A model generated the notes under the pieces. That model was not told the origin of the DNA and searched no databases. It was given only the letters and a program-made list of their open reading frames with translations. A program made the translations under genes and the position numbers. From the NCBI RefSeq assembly GCF_051013375.1, contig NZ_CP142125.1: DNA of 64,000 bases. One strand, 5' to 3'. How positions within the stretch are numbered: the first letter of the stretch is position 1; every line of letters starts with the position of its first letter. This document shows, piece by piece, positions 1-9,154 of the stretch. Origin of the DNA: Kordia algicida. Its GTDB lineage: Bacteria > Bacteroidota > Bacteroidia > Flavobacteriales > Flavobacteriaceae.

Positions 1-161
1 GATTGAAATTCCATTTTTTATAAAATCTTTCCTCAGTTTTGTATCACCTGTATGCTAAAAGCAACAATCTTGACTCCTGAATCTAGAATCCAAAATCCTA
101 ACTCCAAAAGCGTTTATCTTGAGCGAAGTCGAAAGGAAGCAATCCAAACTCCAAAAAAAAA
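1..161. other. intergenic, low-complexity A/C-rich tract
   Basis: No gene is visible. The stretch downstream of mutB is rich in degenerate AATCC/AAAATCC words, followed near 119-135 by TTGAGCGAAGTCGAAAG, a member of the dispersed GAGCG-AAG-TCGAAG word family seen elsewhere in the window. The left edge cuts whatever lies before position 1. Confidence 0.6.
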
Positions 162-2288
162 TTATTCATCAATCAAAATCTCCAATAATTGAATGGCTGC
201 GTCACTAATTTTTGTTCCAGGACCAAAAACGGCTACGGCACCAGCGTCAAATAAAAATTCATAATCTTGATGCGGAATCACGCCTCCGACAATTACCATA
301 ATATCTTCACGTCCGTATTTTTTTAATTCTGCAATTACTTGTGGAACTAAGGTTTTGTGTCCAGCCGCTAAAGAGGAAACTCCTAAAATGTGTACATCGT
401 TTTCCATTGCTTGTTTTGCCGCTTCTGCCGGCGTTTGAAATAACGGACCGATGTCTACATCAAAACCTACATCTGCATAACCTGTAGCGACAACTTTGGC
501 ACCACGATCGTGTCCGTCTTGTCCCATCTTTGCAATCATAATTCGCGGTTGTCTACCTTCCATTTCTGCAAATTTTGTTGCTAAGTCTTTTGCTTTTTGA
601 AATGAACTATCGTCTTTTATTTCTTTACTATACACGCCTGAAAATGATTTAATTTGTGCTTTATATCTTCCAAAAACAGCTTCTAATGCATCTGAAATTT
701 CTCCTAATGTTGCACGTTTACGAGCTGCATCAACAGCTAATGCTAATAGGTTTTCTTCCCCAGATTTTGCTGAAGCAGTCAGTTTTGCTAAAGCTTCTGT
801 TACTTCTGATGCATTTCGGTTCTTCTTCAATTCGTCCAAACGCGCCAATTGCGCATTTCGCACAGTTTGATTGTCTACTTCTAATATGTGTAATGGATCT
901 TCTTTGTCAAGTCTGTATTTGTTGACACCAACAATCACGTCTTGTCCAGAGTCGATTCTCGCTTGCTTTCTCGCAGCAGCTTCTTCTATACGCATCTTAG
1001 GAATTCCAGCTTCAATCGCTTTGGTCATTCCGCCTAATTCTTCGACTTCTTCAATCAATTGCATGGCTTTATTCGCAATTTCATGCGTTAGTTTTTCTAC
1101 ATAATAACTTCCTGCCCACGGATCAACCGTTTTGGTGATTTTCGTTTCTTCCTGCAAGTAAATTTGCGTGTTACGAGCAATTCGTGCAGAAAAGTCCGTT
1201 GGTAGTGCGATTGCTTCATCCAAGGCATTGGTATGTAAACTTTGCGTGCCACCAAAAGCTGCCGCAGCAGCTTCAATACACGTTCGCGCCACATTATTAA
1301 ATGGATCTTGTTCCGTTAAACTCCAACCACTTGTTTGGCAATGTGTTCGTAAGGATAATGATTTTGGATTTTTCGGATTGAATTGTTTTACCAATTTTGC
1401 CCACAACATTCGAGCTGCGCGCATTTTGGCAATTTCCATAAAATGATTCATTCCAATTGCCCAGAAAAAGGATAGGCGAGGAGCAAAGGTGTCAATGTCC
1501 ATTCCTGCGGCGAGTCCTTTGCGAATGTATTCCAAACCATCTGCCAAGGTGTATGCAAGTTCAATATCGCAGGTTGCACCAGCTTCTTGCATGTGATATC
1601 CTGAAATACTGATAGAGTTGAATTTTGGCATGTTTGCCGAAGTATATTCAAAGATATCCGAGATAATTTTCATGGATGGCGTTGGTGGATATATGTACGT
1701 ATTACGCACCATGAATTCTTTTAAAATATCATTCTGGATGGTTCCTGCCAATTGCGCTGGTTTTACTCCTTGTTCTTCTGCAGCAACAATATAAAATGCC
1801 ATAATTGGCAAAACGGCACCATTCATGGTCATGGAAACTGACATTTTATCTAGTGGAATTTGATCGAAAAGAATTTTCATGTCTTCTACAGAATCAATGG
1901 CAACGCCGGCTTTTCCAACATCACCAACTACACGTTCATGATCGCTGTCGTAACCGCGATGTGTTGCCAAATCGAACGCAACTGATAATCCTTTTTGTCC
2001 TGCAGCCAAGTTTCTTCGGTAAAATGCATTACTTTCTTCTGCGGTAGAAAATCCTGCGTATTGGCGAATGGTCCACGGTCTACGAACGTACATTGTGGAA
2101 TATGGTCCGCGAAGATTGGGAGCAATTCCAGCTACAAAATCTAAGTGCGACACTTTTTTCATGTCTTCTTTACTGTACGACGATTGTACGTCAATATCTT
2201 CTGCAGTGCTAAATGGTGCAGTTTGTTTTTTTTCCAACGTTTTCGTAGTGTCGTCGAGTGTGATATGTTGCAGGTTTTTTCTCGTCAT
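162..2288 (-). CDS. mutB: methylmalonyl-CoA mutase large subunit
   Basis: Catalytic subunit of adenosylcobalamin-dependent methylmalonyl-CoA mutase, interconverting methylmalonyl-CoA and succinyl-CoA in the cytoplasm (propionate metabolism). The 708-residue product has the substrate-binding barrel (about 50-560, with GGTQSLHTNALDEA at 346-359) and a C-terminal B12-binding domain with the DxHxxG motif (DGHDRG at 591-596; His593 would be the lower cobalt ligand) and VGGVIP near 667. Length is normal for the large subunit. It is the last gene of a minus-strand run, one base after the stop of a lipoprotein gene, with mutA just beyond that. Family assignment is very secure; the symbol could also be given as scpA or mcmA. 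Confidence 0.97.
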   Translation of the reverse strand: MTRKNLQHITLDDTTKTLEKKQTAPFSTAEDIDVQSSYSKEDMKKVSHLDFVAGIAPNLRGPYSTMYVRRPWTIRQYAGFSTAEESNAFYRRNLAAGQKGLSVAFDLATHRGYDSDHERVVGDVGKAGVAIDSVEDMKILFDQIPLDKMSVSMTMNGAVLPIMAFYIVAAEEQGVKPAQLAGTIQNDILKEFMVRNTYIYPPTPSMKIISDIFEYTSANMPKFNSISISGYHMQEAGATCDIELAYTLADGLEYIRKGLAAGMDIDTFAPRLSFFWAIGMNHFMEIAKMRAARMLWAKLVKQFNPKNPKSLSLRTHCQTSGWSLTEQDPFNNVARTCIEAAAAAFGGTQSLHTNALDEAIALPTDFSARIARNTQIYLQEETKITKTVDPWAGSYYVEKLTHEIANKAMQLIEEVEELGGMTKAIEAGIPKMRIEEAAARKQARIDSGQDVIVGVNKYRLDKEDPLHILEVDNQTVRNAQLARLDELKKNRNASEVTEALAKLTASAKSGEENLLALAVDAARKRATLGEISDALEAVFGRYKAQIKSFSGVYSKEIKDDSSFQKAKDLATKFAEMEGRQPRIMIAKMGQDGHDRGAKVVATGYADVGFDVDIGPLFQTPAEAAKQAMENDVHILGVSSLAAGHKTLVPQVIAELKKYGREDIMVIVGGVIPHQDYEFLFDAGAVAVFGPGTKISDAAIQLLEILIDE

Positions 2289-2289
2289 G

Positions 2290-2916
2290 TTAAAGTTTTA
2301 TTTTTTGAACATAAGAATCAAAATCGTATGCTTTTCTGGAGTTAAAGCTTAAAACGAATGATTTTCCTTCTCTGTTTACTAGATAAAAGTAGGTGTAAAT
2401 TTCTGCGTTTTCTCCAGTAAGCAAGTCAATTCCTTTGTAGAGAAAGATCGCTCTAAAAATACGATCGTCTCCTTTTTTTATTATTCCAGCTCTGCTAAAC
2501 GAACTTTCCAAACCAAGAATTCGTCCTCCAGCTTTGTGTTCTCTGTTTAAGTATTTTAAAATTTGCTGTGAAACTTCTTTGTTAATTGGTATGTAGGGAA
2601 CTGTTCTGAAGGTCACGTCAATTTCGCTGTCTTCACTTGCCATGATGTAGAAGTTTCCTGCGCTTCCATATTTCATTTGTAGGTAGCGCGCACGTTCCAT
2701 TTTGCGGAATTCTTCGTTTTCTATTGAATTAATGAATTGTGCGTATTCATCATTAGTGTATAGTTTTACTTTTTCAGGAACAAAAAGGTAAATATTTTCA
2801 GTTTCCAGATGAATGTAGCGTCCTTCCACATTTTTGTTAGAAACCGCAATATGTTTGTCATCTTCGCATTGAATGAAAAGAAAGCTGAATAGTATGATGT
2901 AAATGATTCTATTCAT
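2290..2916 (-). CDS. uncharacterised lipoprotein between the mutase subunits
   Basis: The 208-residue product begins with a short hydrophobic segment ending in FIQC, a lipobox, so it is probably a lipid-anchored exported protein. No known domain is recognised; the rest looks like a small soluble alpha/beta domain. The start overlaps the end of mutA by 8 bases and the stop is one base from mutB, so it is very likely co-transcribed and translationally coupled with both mutase subunits. The mutase is cytoplasmic and this protein appears exported, so a direct role in the enzyme is doubtful. No function is proposed. Confidence 0.85.
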   Translation of the reverse strand: MNRIIYIILFSFLFIQCEDDKHIAVSNKNVEGRYIHLETENIYLFVPEKVKLYTNDEYAQFINSIENEEFRKMERARYLQMKYGSAGNFYIMASEDSEIDVTFRTVPYIPINKEVSQQILKYLNREHKAGGRILGLESSFSRAGIIKKGDDRIFRAIFLYKGIDLLTGENAEIYTYFYLVNREGKSFVLSFNSRKAYDFDSYVQKIKL

Positions 2917-4273
2917 TTTTGAGTCGTTCTTTTTCTAGTTTGGTTGCCAATCGTCGTAATGTGATTGGAATGACCAATACTTTACGTACTTCTTTTTGAG
3001 CAAAAGGTTCTATTTCTAGATCGTGTTTCATACGATCTTCTGGATTTGGATATTTGTTTGTTCCTAAGAGAACTTCTTTTCCTTCGTCGAATAATGCTTG
3101 CTCTTTTGCGGCACTTTCTTTGATCTTTCGATAGATGGTTTCTGCTTTGAGTTGCTTTAGGAATCCACCATTGGCTTCCATGTCTTTAAAGAGTGTTAGT
3201 GCTTTTTCCGCGAGTTGTTGTGTGATGCTCTCGATGTAATATGAACCTTCCGTTGGATTGTCCGTTTTGTCAAAGTAACTTTCGTCTTTTAGAATTCTGA
3301 GTTGATTTCTTGCGATGCGATCTCCAAATTCGTTGGCATGATGATATAAAGCATCGTAGGGAAGATTGTACACAATATCTGCGCCACCTAACACTGCACT
3401 CATACATTCTGTGGTAGTTCGTAGCATGTTTACATTGTAATCATACAAGGTTTTGTTACGTTTTGAAGGTGAAGCAATGATGATACATTCTTGTTGCAAC
3501 TCGTATTCTTTTGCCAAAATACTCCATAACTGACGTAAGGCTTTTAGTTTGGCAATTTCGAAGAAATAGTGTGTGCCAACTGTAACGTTGAACGTGATTT
3601 TGTTTGAGATTTTTGAACCGTAATGATTCAAGTATTCGTTTGCGTGAGCGAGTGCATACGCAAGCTGTTGTACCATGTTTGCGCCTGCGTTTTGATACGT
3701 ATCTACATGAACAGTTAGTGAACTTTTAAGGTTTTGAAGTTCCAGAATTCGTTCAACCGCTTCATGATCTTTCGTAAGATTGTCAAACCAATTTCCTGTG
3801 GAAGCTAAGTTTCCAATAATATCAACTCCAAGTGTGATACTTGCAGGAGCAGCTTTCGCGAAAGCGTCAATATCCGCACAATACGACACCGATAAGAAGC
3901 TCATTTCGATGTGAATTGGAACGTTTTTTAGGTCGATTTCAGCAAGTATTTCAGCAATTGCAATTGTTTCGTCTGTAATGTATAAGATGATACTTTCTGC
4001 GCCTCTTGCCAATATGTCTTTGATGTTGCTGTTGGCTTCATTGGCGTTTGTTACCACAATACGTTGCGAGACTTTCCAAGCAGTTGAGTGAGTAGCAATT
4101 GGTTGTGTTATGCCAAAATTCTCACTGTGATAAAATGGTTTGATGTCAATACCTTCTTGTGTTGCAGTGATTAAGGTTTCATTGTAATCGGCACCTTTTA
4201 GATCGACTTGTATTTTTTGTTTCCATTGCGCAGCAGAAACTGGGTCAAATTCGTTGAATAGTGAATTACTCAT
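2909..4273 (-). CDS. mutA: methylmalonyl-CoA mutase small subunit
   Basis: Non-catalytic partner of MutB in the heterodimeric mutase. The 454-residue protein resembles the barrel domain of the large subunit (for example TTTECMSAVLGGADIVYNLP and DNPTEGSYYIE, matching GGTQSLHTN and DPWAGSYYVE in MutB) but ends before any B12-binding domain. It carries no DxHxxG motif. Actinobacterial MutA proteins are longer (about 620 residues) and keep a degenerate C-terminal domain; from memory, short forms are usual in flavobacteria. It overlaps the divIC-like gene upstream by 8 bases and the lipoprotein gene downstream by 8 bases. Confidence 0.93.
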   Translation of the reverse strand: MSNSLFNEFDPVSAAQWKQKIQVDLKGADYNETLITATQEGIDIKPFYHSENFGITQPIATHSTAWKVSQRIVVTNANEANSNIKDILARGAESIILYITDETIAIAEILAEIDLKNVPIHIEMSFLSVSYCADIDAFAKAAPASITLGVDIIGNLASTGNWFDNLTKDHEAVERILELQNLKSSLTVHVDTYQNAGANMVQQLAYALAHANEYLNHYGSKISNKITFNVTVGTHYFFEIAKLKALRQLWSILAKEYELQQECIIIASPSKRNKTLYDYNVNMLRTTTECMSAVLGGADIVYNLPYDALYHHANEFGDRIARNQLRILKDESYFDKTDNPTEGSYYIESITQQLAEKALTLFKDMEANGGFLKQLKAETIYRKIKESAAKEQALFDEGKEVLLGTNKYPNPEDRMKHDLEIEPFAQKEVRKVLVIPITLRRLATKLEKERLKNE

Positions 4274-4568
4274 TGGTTGTTATTTTTAGACTATCTGCAT
4301 ACTCTACGATGTAAATTTCTTCGTTTTCTTTTTTCATGAAATAGCGTTCGCGGGCAAATTTTTCTAATTCTTCGATGTTAGAAAGTTTTCTGATGACTTT
4401 ATGATCTTTGGCTATTTCACGTTGTAGGTTTGCTTTTTGTTGTTCTAGCAGTTCTATTTGACTATTTAGTTCATGATGTGTTAACCACGAATTGGTATCT
4501 ATGAAAAGCATCCATATCACAAAAGCGGTTAATACAATGATGTAAATATTTTTAAATTGATTGAGCAT
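4266..4568 (-). CDS. divIC: FtsB/DivIC-type septum formation initiator
   Basis: A 100-residue bitopic membrane protein: one transmembrane helix (about residues 8-25), then a coiled coil (about 30-70, QIELLEQQKANLQREI) and a short tail with the family-typical pattern LEKFARERYFMKKENEEIY. FtsB/DivIC proteins join FtsL and FtsQ/DivIB in the divisome and act on the periplasmic side. It lies 41 bases downstream of udk and overlaps mutA by 8 bases. The link between a division gene and mutase is positional only. The family is clear; whether to call it FtsB or DivIC is a naming matter. Confidence 0.9.
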   Translation of the reverse strand: MLNQFKNIYIIVLTAFVIWMLFIDTNSWLTHHELNSQIELLEQQKANLQREIAKDHKVIRKLSNIEELEKFARERYFMKKENEEIYIVEYADSLKITTNE

Positions 4569-4609
4569 GCTAGTGATTGCGTTACAAATATTGTATAAAT
4601 GTACTAAAA

Positions 4610-5218
4610 TTAGGCCAATCGTTCGCTAATAATTGTACGTACAATATCAACAGCTACTGTATTGTAGCGATTGTTTGGAATGATGATATCGGCAAATTCT
4701 TTTGTAGGTTCAATAAATTGTTCGTGCATAGGCTTGAGTGTGTTTTGGTAACGCGCCAACACTTCATCAATATCGCGCCCACGTTGCGTGATGTCTCGCT
4801 TTATTCTTCGGATGAGACGTTCGTCAGAATCAGCATGAACAAAAATGTTGATGTCAAACATTTTACGAAGTTCGGTATTGGTTAAAATAAGAATTCCTTC
4901 TACAATCATTACTTTTCGCGGAAGTGTATGAATGGTATCGCCTGTACGATTGTGTTTTACAAACGAATATACAGGTTGGTTAATAGGATTTCCTTTTTTT
5001 AATTCTTTTAGATGTTCGCAGAGCAAATCGAAATCAATAGATCGTGGATGATCGAAATTTATCTTTGTGCGTTGTTCATAATTTAGGTGAGAAGTATCGT
5101 TGTAATACGAATCTTGAGAGATGATTCCAACTTCATTTTCAGGGAGTTGTTTAATGATTTCATTTACTACGGTGGTTTTTCCACTTCCTGTTCCTCCGCC
5201 AATACCAATAATGAGCAT
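4610..5218 (-). CDS. udk: uridine kinase
   Basis: Phosphorylates uridine and cytidine to UMP and CMP in pyrimidine salvage, in the cytoplasm. The 202-residue protein has the P-loop GGGTGSGKTT at the N-terminus, the SQDSYYND segment that holds the catalytic Asp, FDHPRSIDFDLL, and the RRIKRDITQRGRD lid region, all diagnostic of the Udk/phosphoribulokinase family. Length matches bacterial Udk. It is the first gene of the minus-strand run ending in mutB, with a possible TAATTTTG -7 box shortly upstream on the minus strand. Confidence 0.96.
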   Translation of the reverse strand: MLIIGIGGGTGSGKTTVVNEIIKQLPENEVGIISQDSYYNDTSHLNYEQRTKINFDHPRSIDFDLLCEHLKELKKGNPINQPVYSFVKHNRTGDTIHTLPRKVMIVEGILILTNTELRKMFDINIFVHADSDERLIRRIKRDITQRGRDIDEVLARYQNTLKPMHEQFIEPTKEFADIIIPNNRYNTVAVDIVRTIISERLA

Positions 5219-5293
5219 ATATTTTTAGTTTTTTTAGACGTGACAAAATTAAGTAAATTATTGATTGTATTTATTTTTAAAAAATAAATTGTT

Positions 5294-5328
5294 TTTGCTT
5301 TTCTGTTTCGATAAAAGCCTTATATTTG
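5294..5328 (+). promoter_or_regulatory. promoter of tRNA-Pro
   Basis: TTTG at 5294-5297 and TATATTTG at 5321-5328 are spaced 23 nt apart and match the Bacteroidota promoter pattern (TTG ... TAnnTTTG). The start of transcription would fall about 60 nt before the tRNA. Assigned by consensus only. Confidence 0.6.
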
Positions 5329-5392
5329 CAATCCAATTTTTGAGCGTAGTTCTGAAATTTTTTAGGAATTAAAAACTACGAATTTAAATTTT

Positions 5393-5467
5393 CGGGGTGT
5401 AGCGTAGCCCGGTTATCGCGCCGCGTTTGGGACGCGGAGGTCGCAGGTTCGAATCCTGCCACCCCGA
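5393..5467 (+). tRNA. tRNA-Pro (anticodon TGG)
   Basis: A 75-nt cloverleaf can be drawn by hand. The acceptor stem is CGGGGTG (5393-5399) pairing with CACCCCG (5460-5466) plus discriminator A. The anticodon stem is CCGCG/CGCGG around the loop TTTGGGA, giving anticodon TGG at 5428-5430. The T arm contains GGTTCGAATCC. CCA is not encoded. It is a single tRNA with its own promoter and terminator, between udk and a convergent nitroreductase gene. Confidence 0.97.
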
Positions 5468-5491
5468 CAAAATTTTCCCAAAAAATCTCAG

Positions 5492-5528
5492 AAACACTGT
5501 CAATCGTATGATTTTCAGTGTTTTTTTT
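5492..5528 (+). terminator. rho-independent terminator after tRNA-Pro
   Basis: Stem AAACACTG / CAGTGTTT with a 16-nt loop followed by a run of eight T. It also lies just past the end of the convergent nitroreductase gene, so it may serve both directions weakly. Confidence 0.75.
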
Positions 5529-5552
5529 ATATAAAATATTTAGTAATTGGTT

Positions 5553-6185
5553 TTATTTATGAAACTCAAAGAGGTTTGCCATTGGTTTTCTAACTTTTGC
5601 CTGATCTTTTGTTCTGTCTTCTTCGGAACGATATCCTATTGTAGCAATTACTGCTGCGTTGAGTCCTTTTTCAGATAAACCGAGAATTTCATTGTATTTT
5701 TCTACTTCAAAACCTTCCATTGGGCATGCATCTACTTTGTGTGTTGCGCACGATGTTAGTAAATTTCCGAGTGCAATATATGTTTGTTTGGCAGTCCAAT
5801 TCTTGTAAGTATCAGCGTCCATTGCACCTACATTATCTTTCATGACATTTCCGTAAGCTTCTAAATCTTTTAGAATAATAGATTGCGTTTGCGCTTTTAA
5901 TTCAAGGTAATCATCTATTTGTTGTGAATCATAGTTTGTGAAGTTGCAAAAAACAATCAGGTGTGAAGCGTCTGTTATTTGTGATTGCCCCATGGACACT
6001 AGTTTTAATTTTTCTCGAACTTCATCATTCGAAATTACCAAAACTTTAAATAATTGTAATCCGTAAGAAGACGGGCTTAGTTGAACGGAATGAAGTATTT
6101 CTTGTAATGTTTCTTCAGATACTTTTTTTTCTTTATTGAATTTTTTTGTGGCATAGCGCCACTGTAAGTGGTCATTTAAATTCAT
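5553..6185 (-). CDS. NAD(P)H-dependent nitroreductase family oxidoreductase
   Basis: A 210-residue flavoprotein of the NfsB/NfnB type, expected to use FMN and NAD(P)H to reduce nitro compounds, quinones or similar. Family features: N-terminal LQWRYATKKFNKEKKV, the FMN-contacting LSPSSYGLQ segment near 36-44, KQTYIALGNLLTSCATHKVDACPMEGF in the middle, and a C-terminal IGYRSEED phosphate-contact segment. Length is typical. It is a single gene convergent with the tRNA. The physiological substrate cannot be told from sequence. Confidence 0.92.
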   Translation of the reverse strand: MNLNDHLQWRYATKKFNKEKKVSEETLQEILHSVQLSPSSYGLQLFKVLVISNDEVREKLKLVSMGQSQITDASHLIVFCNFTNYDSQQIDDYLELKAQTQSIILKDLEAYGNVMKDNVGAMDADTYKNWTAKQTYIALGNLLTSCATHKVDACPMEGFEVEKYNEILGLSEKGLNAAVIATIGYRSEEDRTKDQAKVRKPMANLFEFHK

Positions 6186-6402
6186 TTTTTCCTTTTAAAT
6201 TTACAAAAGAATAAACCCTTTTAACTGTTTTTGACGACTTGATGCTGTTAATTTTTCCTTAATTTGAGAAACTTTTTTATTCTTTAACGGAATCCGTTTT
6301 TTTATGATCTTAATAAGATGAATTTTAGGGTAAATTTTACTTTGTGATAAATCCACCATCTAAATATAGCTTCGTAATAAAAGAGATCAATTAGAATTTA
6401 AC

Positions 6403-8571
6403 TTAATACAATTTAAAATACTGTTCATACTTATTTGCTAACTTTCTTAATTCTATAAGTTCGCGCGGTGAGCTATACGGACGTTTTACATATTCAAGCG
6501 CTTTTCTGTCATCAACATTAAAAATTGTGTAATTTCCATTGCCTTTTGACATAATAGCCCAATACATTCCATATTCATTTTTGATAGGAATATCTTTGTT
6601 TTTGTCAATTTCGTACAGTTCCATGTTACTCGATAAATAATACCATTTATTTTCTCCCAAATCAGTTGATTTTACTTTTATCAGGTAATTTCCGTTGGTT
6701 GTTCTTTCAAACTTGAACAACGTGTTATTGCTATTGTATTTACTGCAAAATCGTAAAGAGTTGTACCCAGTTGCATCCGAGGTCATAATATAGGCTAAGC
6801 AAACACGTTTTCCATTGGATGCGTTCATTCTAAATATTCTGTCTTCTATGGGTTTAGGCTTAATATTTACAGTTTTTTTAGCATCAAAATACCAACGTCC
6901 GTTGAGACTCCTTTCAGGTTTCCAGATTGTTAAAAAGAAGTCATGATTTTTTGTGTCATAAAAAAGTGCTTCTGCATCAACGATTGGATTGTTTTGGTTT
7001 CCAATATTAGTAATTTTATAGTAGCCATCAGTTTGTTGTTCAATTTTCCAAAGTTGATATGCATCGTTTCTATTGTCAACAGCGAGTTTCACATCGCCTT
7101 TTTCGGCACCTTTGGAAGCTAATGACCAAAATTTGCCATCTATTTCAACTTGCAACTGATAGATCCCATTTCGCACATATTTGATGCGCCAATTTTTGAA
7201 AAAATCGCCCATTTTAAAGTGATCTTTTTGAACGTTGTATCCAAGAGAAGTACTTCTGTTGTTGATCTTGTTTTTCAGTTCGACAGCAAAATTATTTTTT
7301 ACGGCTTTGTTAAAATTGGCAGTACTTTGTGTTGTTAAATTATCGGTAACAACTGGTGGAGGATTTACAGGCGTGCTTTGCTTTTTAGCTTGCTTCACGT
7401 TGAACGTTCTGGTTGCCGACCAATCTCTGTACGATCCATTTATAAATGCACGTACTTTCCATTTCCAACCAATAAGTTCATTGTTTTTAAGCCCGCCGCG
7501 TTGCACAAGTTGATATCTGGAAACAGGTGTGTTTTTCAGAATTGATTTTTTGTTATTGTTTGGATGAATGATGACAATTTCATATTGCTCTGCATTCGGC
7601 ACATCTTCCCAGTCAAAGTCCCAAGAGAAACTTGCGTTTCTGCTTTCTATCCCATTTGCCAATGAGGCATTGGATTGTGGGGAATTTAAGGTGATGGTAG
7701 TTTTTACTGATTCTTTAAAGTATATGGTGTTTGGTTTGCTCCATTTACTCCATTTGTTACCTACTTGAGCTCTAACCCACCAACCCCAAGCACCTTTTGC
7801 TAATGTGGTTGGTAGTGTTTCTGATAGCGTTAAATCATAATAGTTATCCTTGAAGATATTATTTAAAAGTTTATCTTTTTTATTACTATGTTCTACATAT
7901 AATTGATATTTTGTGGCATTTGGTACTTTACTCCATTTAAAATTTATGATATTTCCTTTTTTATTTTCAATTACTTGTCCAGTCACAGGAGTAATTAATT
8001 TAGGAATTGCAATATTGACAACAGGTTTTGGTTTCGGTTTTTCCTTTTTGGGATTGTGAGGAATAAATTTGAACATTGCATTAGAAAGTCCGTCGCCATA
8101 TTTTTGTGTAACGGTACTTCCTATTTTAAATCCTGGGCCTGCTGCAATTGATTTGTTGCTATGTTTTGCAGTGATATAATAAAGCTCATCACTTGTAGCA
8201 CGACTTAGCTTAAACTTCTGATTTTCTACATTAGCTTGATCCCACATTTGAAGCACGGCATTATTTTCTTGACTTCCGCCACGAATGTCTAATACTTTGT
8301 TATTTTGTTTGGAACGAATGATATAATAACCGTTTCCAGCTGCTTCAAATTTAAAAAGAGAATTATCTTTGGTATTATATCTTCCTAAAATTACAGCCAT
8401 ACCATTATTTTGAAACGGTGGTTGCGTCTGTATAACTAATTGCTTTTTGCAGCTTTGAATTACGTACCATTGTCCTTCTTGTACAGGATTTTGTGCGTAC
8501 ATGTGAAAGGGAATCACAAAAAATAATAGGATGAAACAATAGTTTTTGAGTAATCGGGAAAATGATATCAT
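6403..8571 (-). CDS. exported RICIN-like lectin / FnIII-like repeat protein
   Basis: The ATG at 8571 is preferred: it starts directly with a signal peptide (MISFSRLLKNYCFILLFF ... YAQ), whereas an upstream ATG at 8622 adds 17 polar residues. The 722-residue exported protein starts with a RICIN/beta-trefoil-like region (repeats such as SLFKFEAAGNGYYIIRSKQN and KVLDIRGGSQENNAVLQMWD), then a Lys/Pro linker, two FnIII-like modules (each with an FxWxxVPNAxxYxxxV pattern), and further RICIN-like repeats to the C-terminus. Trefoil lectins bind glycans, so a carbohydrate-binding surface or secreted role is inferred. No catalytic domain and no obvious type IX sorting domain is seen. It is monocistronic. 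Confidence 0.8.
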   Translation of the reverse strand: MISFSRLLKNYCFILLFFVIPFHMYAQNPVQEGQWYVIQSCKKQLVIQTQPPFQNNGMAVILGRYNTKDNSLFKFEAAGNGYYIIRSKQNNKVLDIRGGSQENNAVLQMWDQANVENQKFKLSRATSDELYYITAKHSNKSIAAGPGFKIGSTVTQKYGDGLSNAMFKFIPHNPKKEKPKPKPVVNIAIPKLITPVTGQVIENKKGNIINFKWSKVPNATKYQLYVEHSNKKDKLLNNIFKDNYYDLTLSETLPTTLAKGAWGWWVRAQVGNKWSKWSKPNTIYFKESVKTTITLNSPQSNASLANGIESRNASFSWDFDWEDVPNAEQYEIVIIHPNNNKKSILKNTPVSRYQLVQRGGLKNNELIGWKWKVRAFINGSYRDWSATRTFNVKQAKKQSTPVNPPPVVTDNLTTQSTANFNKAVKNNFAVELKNKINNRSTSLGYNVQKDHFKMGDFFKNWRIKYVRNGIYQLQVEIDGKFWSLASKGAEKGDVKLAVDNRNDAYQLWKIEQQTDGYYKITNIGNQNNPIVDAEALFYDTKNHDFFLTIWKPERSLNGRWYFDAKKTVNIKPKPIEDRIFRMNASNGKRVCLAYIMTSDATGYNSLRFCSKYNSNNTLFKFERTTNGNYLIKVKSTDLGENKWYYLSSNMELYEIDKNKDIPIKNEYGMYWAIMSKGNGNYTIFNVDDRKALEYVKRPYSSPRELIELRKLANKYEQYFKLY

Positions 8572-8745
8572 GGGAAAGGTTTTCTGTGTTGTAAATATAG
8601 AGTTTTTCAAAAATTTTGCCAAGTTTTTGATTTTCAGGATGTTTTTTGAATTATCGTATAATTAAAACAAATACTCTGTTATAAGTTTTTGTGCTATTGT
8701 AGTAAAAAATCAATACCTTAGTTAATTGACAAAATATTATTTTTT

Positions 8746-9153
8746 ATGAAATTAAAAATCACTCTATTTTTAACGATGATTTTACCATTTTTTGCTTGTG
8801 AAAGTGGAGAAAAGAAGACAACGACATCATCTTCAAATGATAAAGAGGTTATTACAGAAGCTACTCAAAAAATTGGATTAGAAAACGGACGTTGGATTAG
8901 CACAGATGATAAAAATAAGGGCATTCAGATTTATAACGATCGATTGTCTATGTTTCACAAAAAAGGCGATGAGATTGTAAATAAAACCTACTATTACGAA
9001 CTTGATGAAAAAGATGGTATTGAATATCTGAGATTAAAAGACAGGAATGGAAAGGTAACTACTTACGGATTGCTCGAATATTCAGACGAATCGATGGTGT
9101 TGAGTTATCTTGATCGTGGTAGCACGTTGACTTATACTAAAGAAAAAGAATAG
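8746..9153 (+). CDS. small lipoprotein
   Basis: A 135-residue protein with a signal segment ending in FFAC (lipobox, Cys18), a Ser/Thr-rich linker, then a compact beta-rich domain (GRWISTDDKNKGIQIYNDRLSM ... YYYELDEKDGIEYLRL). The pattern resembles small lipocalin-like modules but no family is claimed. One base separates its stop from the next ATG, so it is probably co-transcribed with the YdeI-like gene. Confidence 0.8.
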   Translation: MKLKITLFLTMILPFFACESGEKKTTTSSSNDKEVITEATQKIGLENGRWISTDDKNKGIQIYNDRLSMFHKKGDEIVNKTYYYELDEKDGIEYLRLKDRNGKVTTYGLLEYSDESMVLSYLDRGSTLTYTKEKE

Positions 9154-9154
9154 T

